Part shown: positions 14,959 to 23,151 of the stretch, piece after piece
Numbering within the stretch: position 1 is the stretch's first letter
Layout of the letters: each line of letters opens with the position of its first letter
From: an uncultured bacterium
GTDB lineage: Bacteria > Verrucomicrobiota > Kiritimatiellia > UBA8416 > CAMZLY01
Assembly: GCA_947311825.1 (NCBI GenBank)
Contig: CAMZLY010000202.1
Location: 1 to 34,782, forward strand
Length of the DNA stretch: 34,782 bases
Direction of reading: 5' to 3'
Notes under the pieces: model-generated
The model's input: only the letters and a program-made list of their open reading frames with translations
What the model was told of the DNA's origin: nothing
The model's database searches: none
Position numbers and translations under genes: made by a program

Positions 14959-15760
14959 AGTTGTACAGAAGGTTATTGGATTATTGGCTACACATGGTTT
15001 AAATGTTGTGTTTGCTATTCTGATATTTATTATTGGTCGTATTGTTGCAGGTGTTTTACGTAATTTGATTAGTAAAATTATGCAGAAAAGAAAAGTTGAT
15101 GAAACCTTGGTTTCTTTTGTTAGCAGTTTGTCTTATGTCGTAATGATGGCGTTTGTTATTGTTGCGGCATTGGATAAACTCGGAATAAAGACAACGTCCT
15201 TTATTGCCATTCTTGGTGCGGCTGGTCTTGCTGTTGGCTTGGCTTTACAGGGTTCATTAGCGAATTTTGCATCAGGTGTGTTGATGATTATATTTAAGCC
15301 GTTTAAGTGTGGGGATTTTATTGAGGGTGGTGGAATCAGTGGAATTGTTGAAGGTATAAGTATTTTTACTACTGAAATGCGCACAGGCGATAATAAAAAG
15401 ATTATCGTTCCCAATGGTAAAATTATGGCTGATAATATTGTTAATTATTCAGCGAAAGAAACACGTCGTATTGATTTGGTTGTAGGGGTAAGTTATAGCG
15501 ATGACCTTAATAAAGTTAAGAGTGTATTAGAGGGGCTGCTTGCTTCTGATGACCGCATTCTGAAAGATCCTGCACCGACAATTGGTGTTTCTGAACTTGC
15601 GGATAGTAGTGTTAATTTTGTTGTGCGCCCGTGGGTTAAGAGTGCAGATTATTGGACGGTATTGTTTGATACAAATAAATCAATAAAAGAAAAATTTGAT
15701 GCGGAGGGTATTTCGATTCCGTTTCCACAGCAGGATGTACATCTTATTAATGAAAAATAG
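14945..15760 (+). CDS. mscS: MscS-family small-conductance mechanosensitive channel
   Basis: Releases solutes on hypo-osmotic shock. Three N-terminal transmembrane segments are followed by the pore helix (ILGAAGLAVGLALQGSLANF, then ASGVLMIIFKPF) with its Gly/Ala pattern. The beta domain follows (GDFIEGGGISGIVEGIS, then NGKIMADNIVNYS), then the alpha/beta vestibule domain ending EGISIPFPQQDVHL, a typical end. Start was set at ATG 14945 (271 residues), because AAAAAGGAG lies just upstream; ATG 14948 is equivalent. An open frame upstream to 14903 is only overlap with the channel gene. Confidence 0.94.
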   Translation: MMENEVVQKVIGLLATHGLNVVFAILIFIIGRIVAGVLRNLISKIMQKRKVDETLVSFVSSLSYVVMMAFVIVAALDKLGIKTTSFIAILGAAGLAVGLALQGSLANFASGVLMIIFKPFKCGDFIEGGGISGIVEGISIFTTEMRTGDNKKIIVPNGKIMADNIVNYSAKETRRIDLVVGVSYSDDLNKVKSVLEGLLASDDRILKDPAPTIGVSELADSSVNFVVRPWVKSADYWTVLFDTNKSIKEKFDAEGISIPFPQQDVHLINEK

Positions 15761-15778
15761 TAAATTAAAGGAGTTGGT

Positions 15779-16636
15779 ATGTTTATCTCAGGTTTTGCAG
15801 ATGAGGCGGGTGCTGATCTTGCCACACAAATTAGGGCACATAAGGAGTTAGGGTGGAGTCATATTGATCTTCGTAATATTGATGGTTGTCAGTTTACGGA
15901 TGTTAGCGATGAGGTGTTTGATTCTATTTATGCTGATTTAGAGGATGCCGGTTTAACGGTGTCGTGTTTTGAGGGTGGTATTGCTAATTGGGCAACAAAA
16001 ATATCGGAACCATTGTCGGCAAGTATTACAACTCTAGAGCGGTGTATTCCGCGTATGAATAAGATGGGTACTAAATATATTCGTGGTATGACTTGGCCTA
16101 ATGATGGCTTAGATGATGATGCGTGGCGTGATGAGGTTGTTAGGCGTTATAAGGAGTTAGCGAAAATTGCCGAAAATGGTGGTATTGTTATCGCTGTAGA
16201 GAATTGTGATGGATGGGCTAGTCAATCGGCAGAAAATTACGGTAAGTTTTTTGAATTGGTCGATTCGCCTGCTATTTGTGCTGCTTATGATACGGGGAAT
16301 CCTCCTTCACATGGTGCTACAAACACTTGGGATTGGTATACGAGAGTAAAGCCGTTTATTGATTATGTTCATATTAAGTCACATACGGGACCGGTCGACG
16401 GTGGTGAGGGTGAACATACTTATCCGGGTGAAGGCATTTCATTAGAATTGGAGACTCTTACTGATCTCTTTAAAAGTGGCTATGATGGTGGTATTGTAAT
16501 TGAGCCGCATTTGTCAGCAGTGGTTCATGAAGATAAGACTATTACTAATGAAGAAGTTGCTTATCGTACTTATATTGAATATGGTCGGCGAACAGAAAAG
16601 GTCATTGAGGAAGCGTTGGCAATTGCAAATGGTTAG
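15779..16636 (+). CDS. Sugar phosphate isomerase/epimerase, TIM barrel (AP endonuclease family 2)
   Basis: A metal-dependent TIM-barrel enzyme of the xylose-isomerase-like superfamily. Likely metal ligands are Glu141 (AVENCDGW), Asp171 (AAYDTGNP), His198 (VHIKSH) and Glu242 (VIEPH). AAAGGAG ends 5 nt before the ATG. The exact sugar is not readable; hydroxypyruvate isomerase, tagatose epimerase and inosose-type activities occur in this family. No pathway partner lies next to it. A stem-loop (16673-16705; core CCACTG with CAGTGG) follows the gene without a T-run. Confidence 0.85.
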   Translation: MFISGFADEAGADLATQIRAHKELGWSHIDLRNIDGCQFTDVSDEVFDSIYADLEDAGLTVSCFEGGIANWATKISEPLSASITTLERCIPRMNKMGTKYIRGMTWPNDGLDDDAWRDEVVRRYKELAKIAENGGIVIAVENCDGWASQSAENYGKFFELVDSPAICAAYDTGNPPSHGATNTWDWYTRVKPFIDYVHIKSHTGPVDGGEGEHTYPGEGISLELETLTDLFKSGYDGGIVIEPHLSAVVHEDKTITNEEVAYRTYIEYGRRTEKVIEEALAIANG

Positions 16637-16759
16637 TTTTGCAAGTGCTCTGTTTTATAAGCATTAAGCAATCATCATCCCACTGTGGCAAGCCCAGTGG
16701 TGATGTATATAAATATATTTATTGAGAAGTCACCATTTTTTGGGTAGGGACTATTGACT

Positions 16760-17356
16760 ATGATTGAAACTTTATTTATAGCGACTGGTAATGCACATAA
16801 ATTGGTGGAGATTAGGGCTATTTTCTCGGTTCCTAATCTCAAGTTACTTGATATGAGTGATTACGCTGAATTGCCGGAAGTTGAAGAGGATCAGGATAGT
16901 TTTGTTGGTAATGCAACCAAGAAAGCGATAGAGTTGGCAGGGTTCAGTGGCGAGTGGACGTTGGCGGATGATTCCGGCCTTGAAGTTGATGCTTTAGGTG
17001 GTGCACCAGGGGTTTATTCTGCCCGCTATGCAGGTGATAATGTTGATTATAAGGCCAATAATGATAAATTGCTACGTGAACTTGCTGGTGTAGTAAACCG
17101 TACTGCTAGATTTAGATGTGTGGTTGCACTATGTAGTCCTGACGGTGAGACGAGGACTGTTGATGGATGTTGTGAGGGTAAGATTGCGTTATGCCAGCAA
17201 GGTGATAGCGGGTTTGGTTATGATCCGTTGTTTATTCCGAAGGGCGAAACTCGTACTTTTGCTGAGATGAGTGAAAAGGAAAAGAATAGTATTTCGCATC
17301 GTGGTGTTGCTTTGGCAAATGCACATAGGGTGTGGCGGGAGTTGTTTGAACGATGA
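16760..17356 (+). CDS. rdgB: XTP/dITP diphosphatase (HAM1/RdgB)
   Basis: Hydrolyses non-canonical purine nucleoside triphosphates to monophosphates, protecting DNA. Family motifs are ATGNAHKLVEIRAIF near the N-terminus, ADDSGLEVDALGGAPGVYSARYAG (catalytic Asp), GYDPLFIP and FAEMSEKEKNSISHRGVAL. Length 199 residues is usual. The start is ATG 16760 with AGGGA about 10 nt upstream; TTG 16754 is open but less likely. A heptanucleotide repeat fills most of the 59-nt gap to the next gene. Confidence 0.96.
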   Translation: MIETLFIATGNAHKLVEIRAIFSVPNLKLLDMSDYAELPEVEEDQDSFVGNATKKAIELAGFSGEWTLADDSGLEVDALGGAPGVYSARYAGDNVDYKANNDKLLRELAGVVNRTARFRCVVALCSPDGETRTVDGCCEGKIALCQQGDSGFGYDPLFIPKGETRTFAEMSEKEKNSISHRGVALANAHRVWRELFER

Positions 17357-17372
17357 GCTAAAATGAATGTCC

Positions 17373-17407
17373 AACTATGAACTTCTAACATCTAACGATG
17401 AACTAAA
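17373..17407 (+). repeat. Heptanucleotide tandem repeat before the lipid kinase gene
   Basis: Five consecutive 7-mers: AACTATG, AACTTCT, AACATCT, AACGATG, AACTAAA. The common core is AAC. They end 8 nt before ATG 17416, where no Shine-Dalgarno is seen. Confidence 0.75.
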
Positions 17408-17415
17408 AATAAACT

Positions 17416-18336
17416 ATGAGTGTAAAAGCAATAGATTTTGAGCAGGCAGAATTGAGAAAAGTGCTTGTGTTGGTTAATCCTAAATCTGGATTACCTAGGT
17501 CGTTTAGTGCTTTACGTCGTGAGTTTGAGAAGTATTGGGATGTGCCGGGGATTGATCTGTTTTATCAATTTACTACTAGTGCGGAGGATGGTGTAAGTAA
17601 GGTTAAGCGTGCGATTGCTAACAGCGTTGATACTATCCTTGTGGTTGGCGGTGATGGAACGGTGAGTAGCATTGGGCGTGAGTTGGTTGGCACCGATGTT
17701 GTGCTGGGTGTTATTCCAAGTGGAAGCGGGAATGGGTTTGCACGGCACTGTGATATTCCGTTAGTATTAAATGATGCAGTTCGTAGTTTGGCAACTGCAG
17801 AAGTGAAGTCGATTGATGTTGGTATTGTCAATGGGCTTTATTTCTTTGTGACATGTAGTATGGCATGGGATGCGGCATTTGTTAAATCATTTGATAAATC
17901 TCCTATGCGTGGTGTACTTCCTTATATTTTTGCTGGTTTTCAGGAATTCTTGCAATATAAAGTTCAAGATATAACTGTAAGTATTGATTCAAAAAAAGAG
18001 GAGACCTTTGTTGATCCTATGGTTTTTACGATTGCTAATATGACGCAATTTGGTGGCGGTGCAAAGATTGCGCCGCATGCAGAAGCTGATGATGGATTGT
18101 TGGAGCTGGTAGTTGTCTTGCAGCAAGATGTGGCGCGGGTTCTAACACAGATTAATAAACTTTTTGATGGCTCACTTACTAACCTTTCCAGTGTTCAGAC
18201 ACGGCAACTGAAGAAAATGAAAGTTTATCGAGATAAAGCAACGCCTATTCAAGTTGATGGTGAACTGATAGATGCACCAGCGGAAATAGATATTGGTATT
18301 ATGCCAGGTGCATTAAAAGTTTTATTTCCTAAGTGA
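17416..18336 (+). CDS. Diacylglycerol kinase-family lipid kinase
   Basis: Phosphorylates a lipid such as diacylglycerol or a sphingoid base, using ATP at the membrane. The N-terminal strand is VLVLVNPKSG, the nucleotide motif is VVGGDGTVSSIG (GGDGT at 78-82), and VIPSGSGNGFARH follows. The C-terminal beta domain has GGGAKIAPHAEADDGLLELVV and IQVDGELIDAP, which are typical of the family. Length 306 residues is normal. No ribosome site is visible; the leader is the heptamer repeat. The exact lipid substrate is unknown. Confidence 0.93.
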   Translation: MSVKAIDFEQAELRKVLVLVNPKSGLPRSFSALRREFEKYWDVPGIDLFYQFTTSAEDGVSKVKRAIANSVDTILVVGGDGTVSSIGRELVGTDVVLGVIPSGSGNGFARHCDIPLVLNDAVRSLATAEVKSIDVGIVNGLYFFVTCSMAWDAAFVKSFDKSPMRGVLPYIFAGFQEFLQYKVQDITVSIDSKKEETFVDPMVFTIANMTQFGGGAKIAPHAEADDGLLELVVVLQQDVARVLTQINKLFDGSLTNLSSVQTRQLKKMKVYRDKATPIQVDGELIDAPAEIDIGIMPGALKVLFPK

Positions 18337-18402
18337 TCCTGGGACTTTGCTTCAGTTATCACGCTGGTCTAGGATAATGATATTCGGTCTTTTTTGCTCA
18401 AT

Positions 18403-18502
18403 GGTACTGTTCTGTAAAAGAAAAAAGTGAGTTTGGGGTAAAACATCAGACGGTGTTTCAAACTCAACCAAGAAAAAATTAACCAACAGAACAAAAAGTA
18501 CC
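18403..18502. other. Possible structured RNA element between convergent genes
   Basis: A 12-bp long-range stem pairs 18403-18414 (GGTACTGTTCTG) with 18487-18493 plus 18498-18502 (CAGAACA, 4-nt A bulge, GTACC). Inside is a perfect 8-bp stem 18428-18435/18459-18466 (TGAGTTTG with CAAACTCA), extended by AAAC/GTTT. The loops are A-rich. No open frame or transposon end is seen. It could be an RNA, a small mobile-element relic or chance folding. Confidence 0.4.
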
Positions 18503-18542
18503 ACAATATTTCCATAAGGCTGTCGCCTTATGAAAAATTGTG
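18502..18542 (-). terminator. Long hairpin, candidate terminator of the minus-strand operon
   Basis: A perfect 8-bp stem 18513-18520/18525-18532 (CATAAGGC, loop TGTC, GCCTTATG) is extended outward by 3 bp and then 6 bp (CACAAT 18502-18507 with ATTGTG 18537-18542), with one bulge and one mismatch. On the minus strand it begins 13 nt after the stop of the DUF2723 gene and is followed by GTAC and TTTTT. Confidence 0.45.
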
Positions 18543-18555
18543 ACTTTGATACGTT

Positions 18556-21500
18556 CTATTTTAGCGGTTGTGGCATTATGCCGGGGAGGGTTGTAAGGTT
18601 TGGTAGCATTTTGTTTCTCGGTATACGTTTTGCTATTTCCTGTAGACGCTGATCTTTATTGATTATGTTTAAGGCCTCTGCACCGCCGGTTCGTAGTGCT
18701 TCCTGCATTGCTCTTGTGGCGGCAGTGGTTTTTTTTATGCTGTATTGAACGCTGGCCATATCTAACCATGCTTTCCAGTCTGATGGATTGAGGCGCAGAT
18801 ACTTTTCTAAGGCAGGTAGCATTTTATCCATGCGTTTGGCAGCGGCGTACATTTTTGCTATTTCCAAGTATACATTAGATGGTGTACGCGGACTGAGTTT
18901 GTTTTCGCATAATGCGAGTGCATCCGTCATTTCTCTATACTGTTTTGCACGTAGGCTAAGCCCTGCTATTTGCAGGAATACTTCTGGTGGCAGGTTTGTT
19001 TGAGCTAGAAGTTTGCGTGTGAGTTGTACGAATTGTTGATTATTTCCTCCTTGTTGGTAACATTGTATTAGTTCAAGGGCTGTGCGAATGTCAATTTTAC
19101 CTTCTTTTTGCTTTGCTTCAAGGGTTTTTGTTTTCTCCTTAAGTCTGAGGAGTTTATCAAGGTGAGTGATAAACCCCTTACTTTTGGTGCTGCCAGGGTC
19201 GCGGTTACTGAATTCAATAAGAAGATCGTAGGCATCTTTTATGCGGCGGTGTGGTAGCATAACTTCTTGGGCAAGTCTAAATGTAGCTTCAGGGCTAAGC
19301 GGGTAAAGCGTGCGAGCTTGCTGGAATGCTGTTTCAGCCTGAGTGTACATACCTTTATTGGCGTATAGGCCGGCGATAGCACTACGGAGTTTTGAAAATG
19401 ATTTACGAGCGACAATATCTCGTATAAATTTTTCGTTTGAAAAAAGGCGTCGCGTGTACCAATCCCAGAAGTCCATATCGTCGATAACATTCCTTTTGTT
19501 CAGGTTGGAGCGGGTGTTATTTATTTTCATGATTAAGCCATGTGGAGATAAGTATGGGTACATCCAGCGGATGACATAGCTTTCTTCAACATAGAAGGCA
19601 TGTTTGTAGTTGTTGTGTTCAAAGATCATTTGGGCTAGGATCCCATTTATTTCCATAACACCTAACGCTCCGCTCACTTGAACTCTTCCATTTTCGACTG
19701 TGAGTTCCGCATTGCGTGGACGCTTGCCACTGTTTACTTCTTCTACGTATCGTTGAAATGATTTGGCGCTATCGGTTTGGTCTGGTATCCATATTTGATC
19801 ACCGTATAGGTCTCGCATAACGCTCATGTATGTATTATCTGCAAGAGCGTTCTGGGTGATAAGGTATACATCTTCTCGTACTCGTGCAGCGTAAATCATA
19901 TAAGTGGGCACAAAACGTCCCGGATCGGTGCCACCAAAGAATACTGCATTTGGCTCCATTCCTTCTGGATAGCTTGGGTTCGGCAACGGCTCTTCGTCTG
20001 GTGAGAGTTCTTCTGATATGGATTCGGCACCACGAAGTTGGTAGTTGCCAAATTGCCAGCCGAAATCGTGTCCATTTTGCTCAGCCCCACCGGATGTGCG
20101 GATAAGCTCTTTGTTGGTGGCGTTTTGCTGAATAGGAATTATCCAAAGTACAAGAGCACATCCAATGCTTATATTCCGGAGAAGCGGTTGTTTTTTGAAA
20201 ATTGTTCCGGCAACGGCTAGGCCGAAGATTAATCCATAACCAATCCAGAATGCATATAAGGCATGGGATGATATGAATTTAACGCGTTGAATAAAGTTGT
20301 CTTGGATATCACCTTTGGGGTTAGCCAAAGCGATAAGAAGGATACTCATAGTTAAGAATCCCAGGAGCGTTGCAATAATCCAACGTTGTGAATTCATATC
20401 TATTTGTAGTTTGAGATAATTCTTTTTCATTAACCAGGCGAGTAGCCCGACTATTAGGATAGGCAAGATGATTAATAGGATTAGGCCGCCAGCTTGAGCA
20501 AGTAGAGACCATACTTGGTTGCTTGTAAGTTTGATTGATGTGTTTCCTAGTTGGGAAATTGCATCAATAGATTTTCCTAATAGTATTGCTGCAATAAGCA
20601 TAAAAGCAGCGGCACCACCGAGCAAGACTAGTCCTACTGTTATACGTTCTGATATTGCTGCATGAGTTTTGCCTAGTAGTCTTGAGATAAGTTCACGGGT
20701 TTGGCTGACGAATATGGCGAGTCCACCGATTAATAATATTAAAAGAACCAGAGCTGCCGGAAACTTATATGTCCACGCCATGCTTGTTGTATGAAATATG
20801 CTTTTTTCTATTAAAGCCATAACGCTGGCAAATAAACAGAGCGGAATAGCAACATACATTGCATTTATTTTCTTGCCGGCAAGTTTTATTGTCCAAATTG
20901 AAAATGGAAGGAATCCCAGTAGTGTTATGGGGAGGGTGAACTGTACACGGAGGTCAGTCATATAGGCACCGAGTTGGTGAATAAAGCGTGCGGTGAATAT
21001 ATCGGTTGGTTTGATTTTTTCATATTGTCCACGGGTAATTGCGTGCTTAAAACCTTCCCAAGTACGCGGATAACCCCAGTTTATGGGTGGGTTACGAAGG
21101 TCGGAAACAATAGGCATTAGAGCATAGAAAGCGACACCAACTTCAACTAGAAAAATGGTCAATGCTACTGTTCTGCCGCGAGGTAAAAGGAAGGCGGCAA
21201 GTATCAATACTAAGAAGTTAAGACTGAGATAGACGTAACATGTTATATCCAGTGGATGTTTTACCTCTGGAATGTAGCCAAGTTTCATTAGGGCAACGGT
21301 TAAACCAATAGGGGCACCAGTTATTAAAAAGTCGCGGAATAACTTGGTGTCGCGCATGAATATAGCAAAAACTAATGGTAGTGCAGCCAGTAATAAAACT
21401 TGATAGTTTGTTAGACCTAGCCCAAATATGAAGGCTGTAATGTATAGAAGATGATTGCTTGGTCTAGACATCCATTGATAGGTTAAAAGGAATATTAGCA

Positions 21501-22032
21501 CTAGGAAAAGTGCGTTTAGACTATAAACTTCAACAATAACAGATTGCGACCACATGACTGGGGTAAAGGCAAATAGTAAGCTACCCACGACACCGCCGAT
21601 CCAGCATATAGCTTTTTCGTTGGTAAGATGAGCAACATGCGAAGACTTTCTTAGTTCCTTTAACATGTCGTAGCCGGAACGACAGATCAGCATGGCGGTT
21701 ATGCCAGCTGCTAATGCACCGAAAACGGCAGAAGCCAAAGCTACGCTCCAAGCAGGGTTTGGTTGTCCTTGGTATGTTACAAAGGAAAATATTTTGGTGA
21801 ATATCCAGGTTATGATGGTCCAAATTGGGTATCCTGGTGGATGCGGTACGCCTAGATAGTCACTAGCAACAGCTAGTTCACCACAATCTTCAAGGGTGAC
21901 TGTCGGGGCTAATGTGTAAAGGTAAACGATGAATGTTATAATCGTTGCAGTCCAGAATGCACTCCAGTCAAGTAGCCGAAAAAATCGGCCAGTTTCTTTT
22001 GTTTCAGTATCAAGTAAATCTATGTTGTCCAT
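18556..22032 (-). CDS. DUF2723-type GT-C membrane protein with C-terminal TPR domain
   Basis: A large (1158-residue) inner-membrane protein, probably a polyprenyl-phosphate-sugar-dependent glycosyltransferase (protein O-mannosyltransferase-like). The DUF2723 signature APTVTLEDCGELAVASDYL then GVPHPPGYP lies at 42-69, in the first outer loop, with acidic residues at the GT-C position. About twelve or more hydrophobic helices follow up to about residue 640. A soluble region (about 650-870) then precedes TPR-like helices (about 880-1130). A weak AAGG precedes ATG 22032. It is downstream of the UbiA-family and mannose-synthase genes on the same strand, which could supply its donor. The 182-bp gap before it holds five GTCCA-type words at ~10-bp spacing. 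Confidence 0.85.
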   Translation of the reverse strand: MDNIDLLDTETKETGRFFRLLDWSAFWTATIITFIVYLYTLAPTVTLEDCGELAVASDYLGVPHPPGYPIWTIITWIFTKIFSFVTYQGQPNPAWSVALASAVFGALAAGITAMLICRSGYDMLKELRKSSHVAHLTNEKAICWIGGVVGSLLFAFTPVMWSQSVIVEVYSLNALFLVLIFLLTYQWMSRPSNHLLYITAFIFGLGLTNYQVLLLAALPLVFAIFMRDTKLFRDFLITGAPIGLTVALMKLGYIPEVKHPLDITCYVYLSLNFLVLILAAFLLPRGRTVALTIFLVEVGVAFYALMPIVSDLRNPPINWGYPRTWEGFKHAITRGQYEKIKPTDIFTARFIHQLGAYMTDLRVQFTLPITLLGFLPFSIWTIKLAGKKINAMYVAIPLCLFASVMALIEKSIFHTTSMAWTYKFPAALVLLILLIGGLAIFVSQTRELISRLLGKTHAAISERITVGLVLLGGAAAFMLIAAILLGKSIDAISQLGNTSIKLTSNQVWSLLAQAGGLILLIILPILIVGLLAWLMKKNYLKLQIDMNSQRWIIATLLGFLTMSILLIALANPKGDIQDNFIQRVKFISSHALYAFWIGYGLIFGLAVAGTIFKKQPLLRNISIGCALVLWIIPIQQNATNKELIRTSGGAEQNGHDFGWQFGNYQLRGAESISEELSPDEEPLPNPSYPEGMEPNAVFFGGTDPGRFVPTYMIYAARVREDVYLITQNALADNTYMSVMRDLYGDQIWIPDQTDSAKSFQRYVEEVNSGKRPRNAELTVENGRVQVSGALGVMEINGILAQMIFEHNNYKHAFYVEESYVIRWMYPYLSPHGLIMKINNTRSNLNKRNVIDDMDFWDWYTRRLFSNEKFIRDIVARKSFSKLRSAIAGLYANKGMYTQAETAFQQARTLYPLSPEATFRLAQEVMLPHRRIKDAYDLLIEFSNRDPGSTKSKGFITHLDKLLRLKEKTKTLEAKQKEGKIDIRTALELIQCYQQGGNNQQFVQLTRKLLAQTNLPPEVFLQIAGLSLRAKQYREMTDALALCENKLSPRTPSNVYLEIAKMYAAAKRMDKMLPALEKYLRLNPSDWKAWLDMASVQYSIKKTTAATRAMQEALRTGGAEALNIINKDQRLQEIAKRIPRNKMLPNLTTLPGIMPQPLK

Positions 22033-22123
22033 TTAGTTGCCTTTTTTTAGTTATAAATTTCGGTAAGTTTGCACTAAAATGTAGAAAAGTTCAAGCATTC
22101 AAATAAAGAAAAGCGTTTTTAAG

Positions 22124-22168
22124 TGGACGAAAATGGACTTTAGGGACTGATATGGACTAAATATGGAC
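22124..22168 (-). promoter_or_regulatory. Helically phased GTCCA words upstream of the DUF2723 gene
   Basis: On the plus strand TGGAC starts at 22124, 22134, 22153 and 22164, and GGGAC at 22143. Spacings are 10, 9, 10 and 11 bp, one helical turn each. They lie 92-136 nt before the minus-strand start at 22032. This fits an operator array for an oligomeric regulator, but none is identified. Confidence 0.4.
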
Positions 22169-22213
22169 GGTATTGTTTTGTGAGTGGTTAATTGCCGTTA
22201 GGATTTCATGGGG

Positions 22214-23116
22214 TTATTTGAGAATAAAGATGGCTATAACTGTTATTCCGTAAAGGGCAACAGTTGCCATTATGGGAATATCGGTTAGGAGAATTTTATC
22301 TGGTCGATCTCCTTTTTCTTGGCGATATGCTAGGTCTAGATAGCGGAATATACCGAAAATTACAAACGGGATCGTGAAGCTGAGTGCGTTTGTGCCAAAT
22401 TTATCCACTGTATCCGGCCAAAGTGTATAGATGGAATAAAATACAATAGTGGCACCTGCGGAGATTGATATAAGTTGGTCTAGTAGTCTTGCATCATACG
22501 AGTTTAGGCTTTTGCGCTGCGTTGCGTCATCTGATTTAAGGCTGATTATTTCGTGTCTACGTTTACATAGGGCAAGAAATAAGGCCAGAATAAATGTGCA
22601 GATAAGTAGCCAAGGTGATATTTTTACGTTGAGAACAACCGCACCGGCAATAGCACGCAGGACGAAACCGGTTGCTATTACAAAAACATCCACTAGTGCG
22701 ACATGCTTTAGTCCTGCGGAATATATTATCTGCATAATTATATATATGCTAACTACAATAAAGAATGGAACAGAGAGAAACCATGCACCGATTAATCCGC
22801 CAATAAGAAGAATTGCTGCCATGAGCCAGGCTGTTTTAATTGGGATATTTCCGGCGGCAATAGGGCGGTAGCGTTTGTTGGGATGAATACGGTCTGACTC
22901 TATATCGCGGATATCGTTTATTATATAGATACCACTGGATACAAGGCAGAAGATTAAAACCGCTGGAATAATTCTGATGAGCCCGATTTGAAGAGTCAGT
23001 CCTTGTGATTTATCCCAGAATGCAAAAATAAATGCAGCAAGTAGAACAGCATTTTTTGTCCACTGTCTAGGGCGCATGGCTTTGATTATATCAAAAATGG
23101 TGGTTTTTTTCTTCAT
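22214..23116 (-). CDS. UbiA-family prenyltransferase, decaprenyl-phosphate phosphoribosyltransferase-like
   Basis: A ~9-TM UbiA-fold membrane enzyme, most like those that join polyprenyl phosphate to 5-phosphoribosyl pyrophosphate. The N-terminal AMRPRQWTKNAVLLAAF and the first Asp motif NDIRDIESDRIHPNKRYRP (67-85) resemble mycobacterial Rv3806c as remembered. A second region is VDVFVIATGFVLRAIAG. Length 300 residues is normal. Its role could be to make a ribose- or arabinose-linked polyprenyl phosphate; other aromatic prenyl acceptors are less likely. No ribosome site is seen: a heptamer repeat abuts its ATG. Same operon as the mannose synthase (27-nt gap). Confidence 0.85.
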   Translation of the reverse strand: MKKKTTIFDIIKAMRPRQWTKNAVLLAAFIFAFWDKSQGLTLQIGLIRIIPAVLIFCLVSSGIYIINDIRDIESDRIHPNKRYRPIAAGNIPIKTAWLMAAILLIGGLIGAWFLSVPFFIVVSIYIIMQIIYSAGLKHVALVDVFVIATGFVLRAIAGAVVLNVKISPWLLICTFILALFLALCKRRHEIISLKSDDATQRKSLNSYDARLLDQLISISAGATIVFYSIYTLWPDTVDKFGTNALSFTIPFVIFGIFRYLDLAYRQEKGDRPDKILLTDIPIMATVALYGITVIAIFILK

Positions 23117-23151
23117 TACTGTTCACTGATTACTGCTAGCTGTTCACTGTT
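23117..23151 (-). repeat. Heptanucleotide repeat spanning the gene junction
   Basis: On the minus strand: AACAGTG, AACAGCT, AGCAGTA, ATCAGTG, AACAGTA, then the ATG of the UbiA-family gene. The first unit supplies the TGA stop of the mannose synthase gene. It therefore spans the whole 27-nt gap. Confidence 0.75.
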
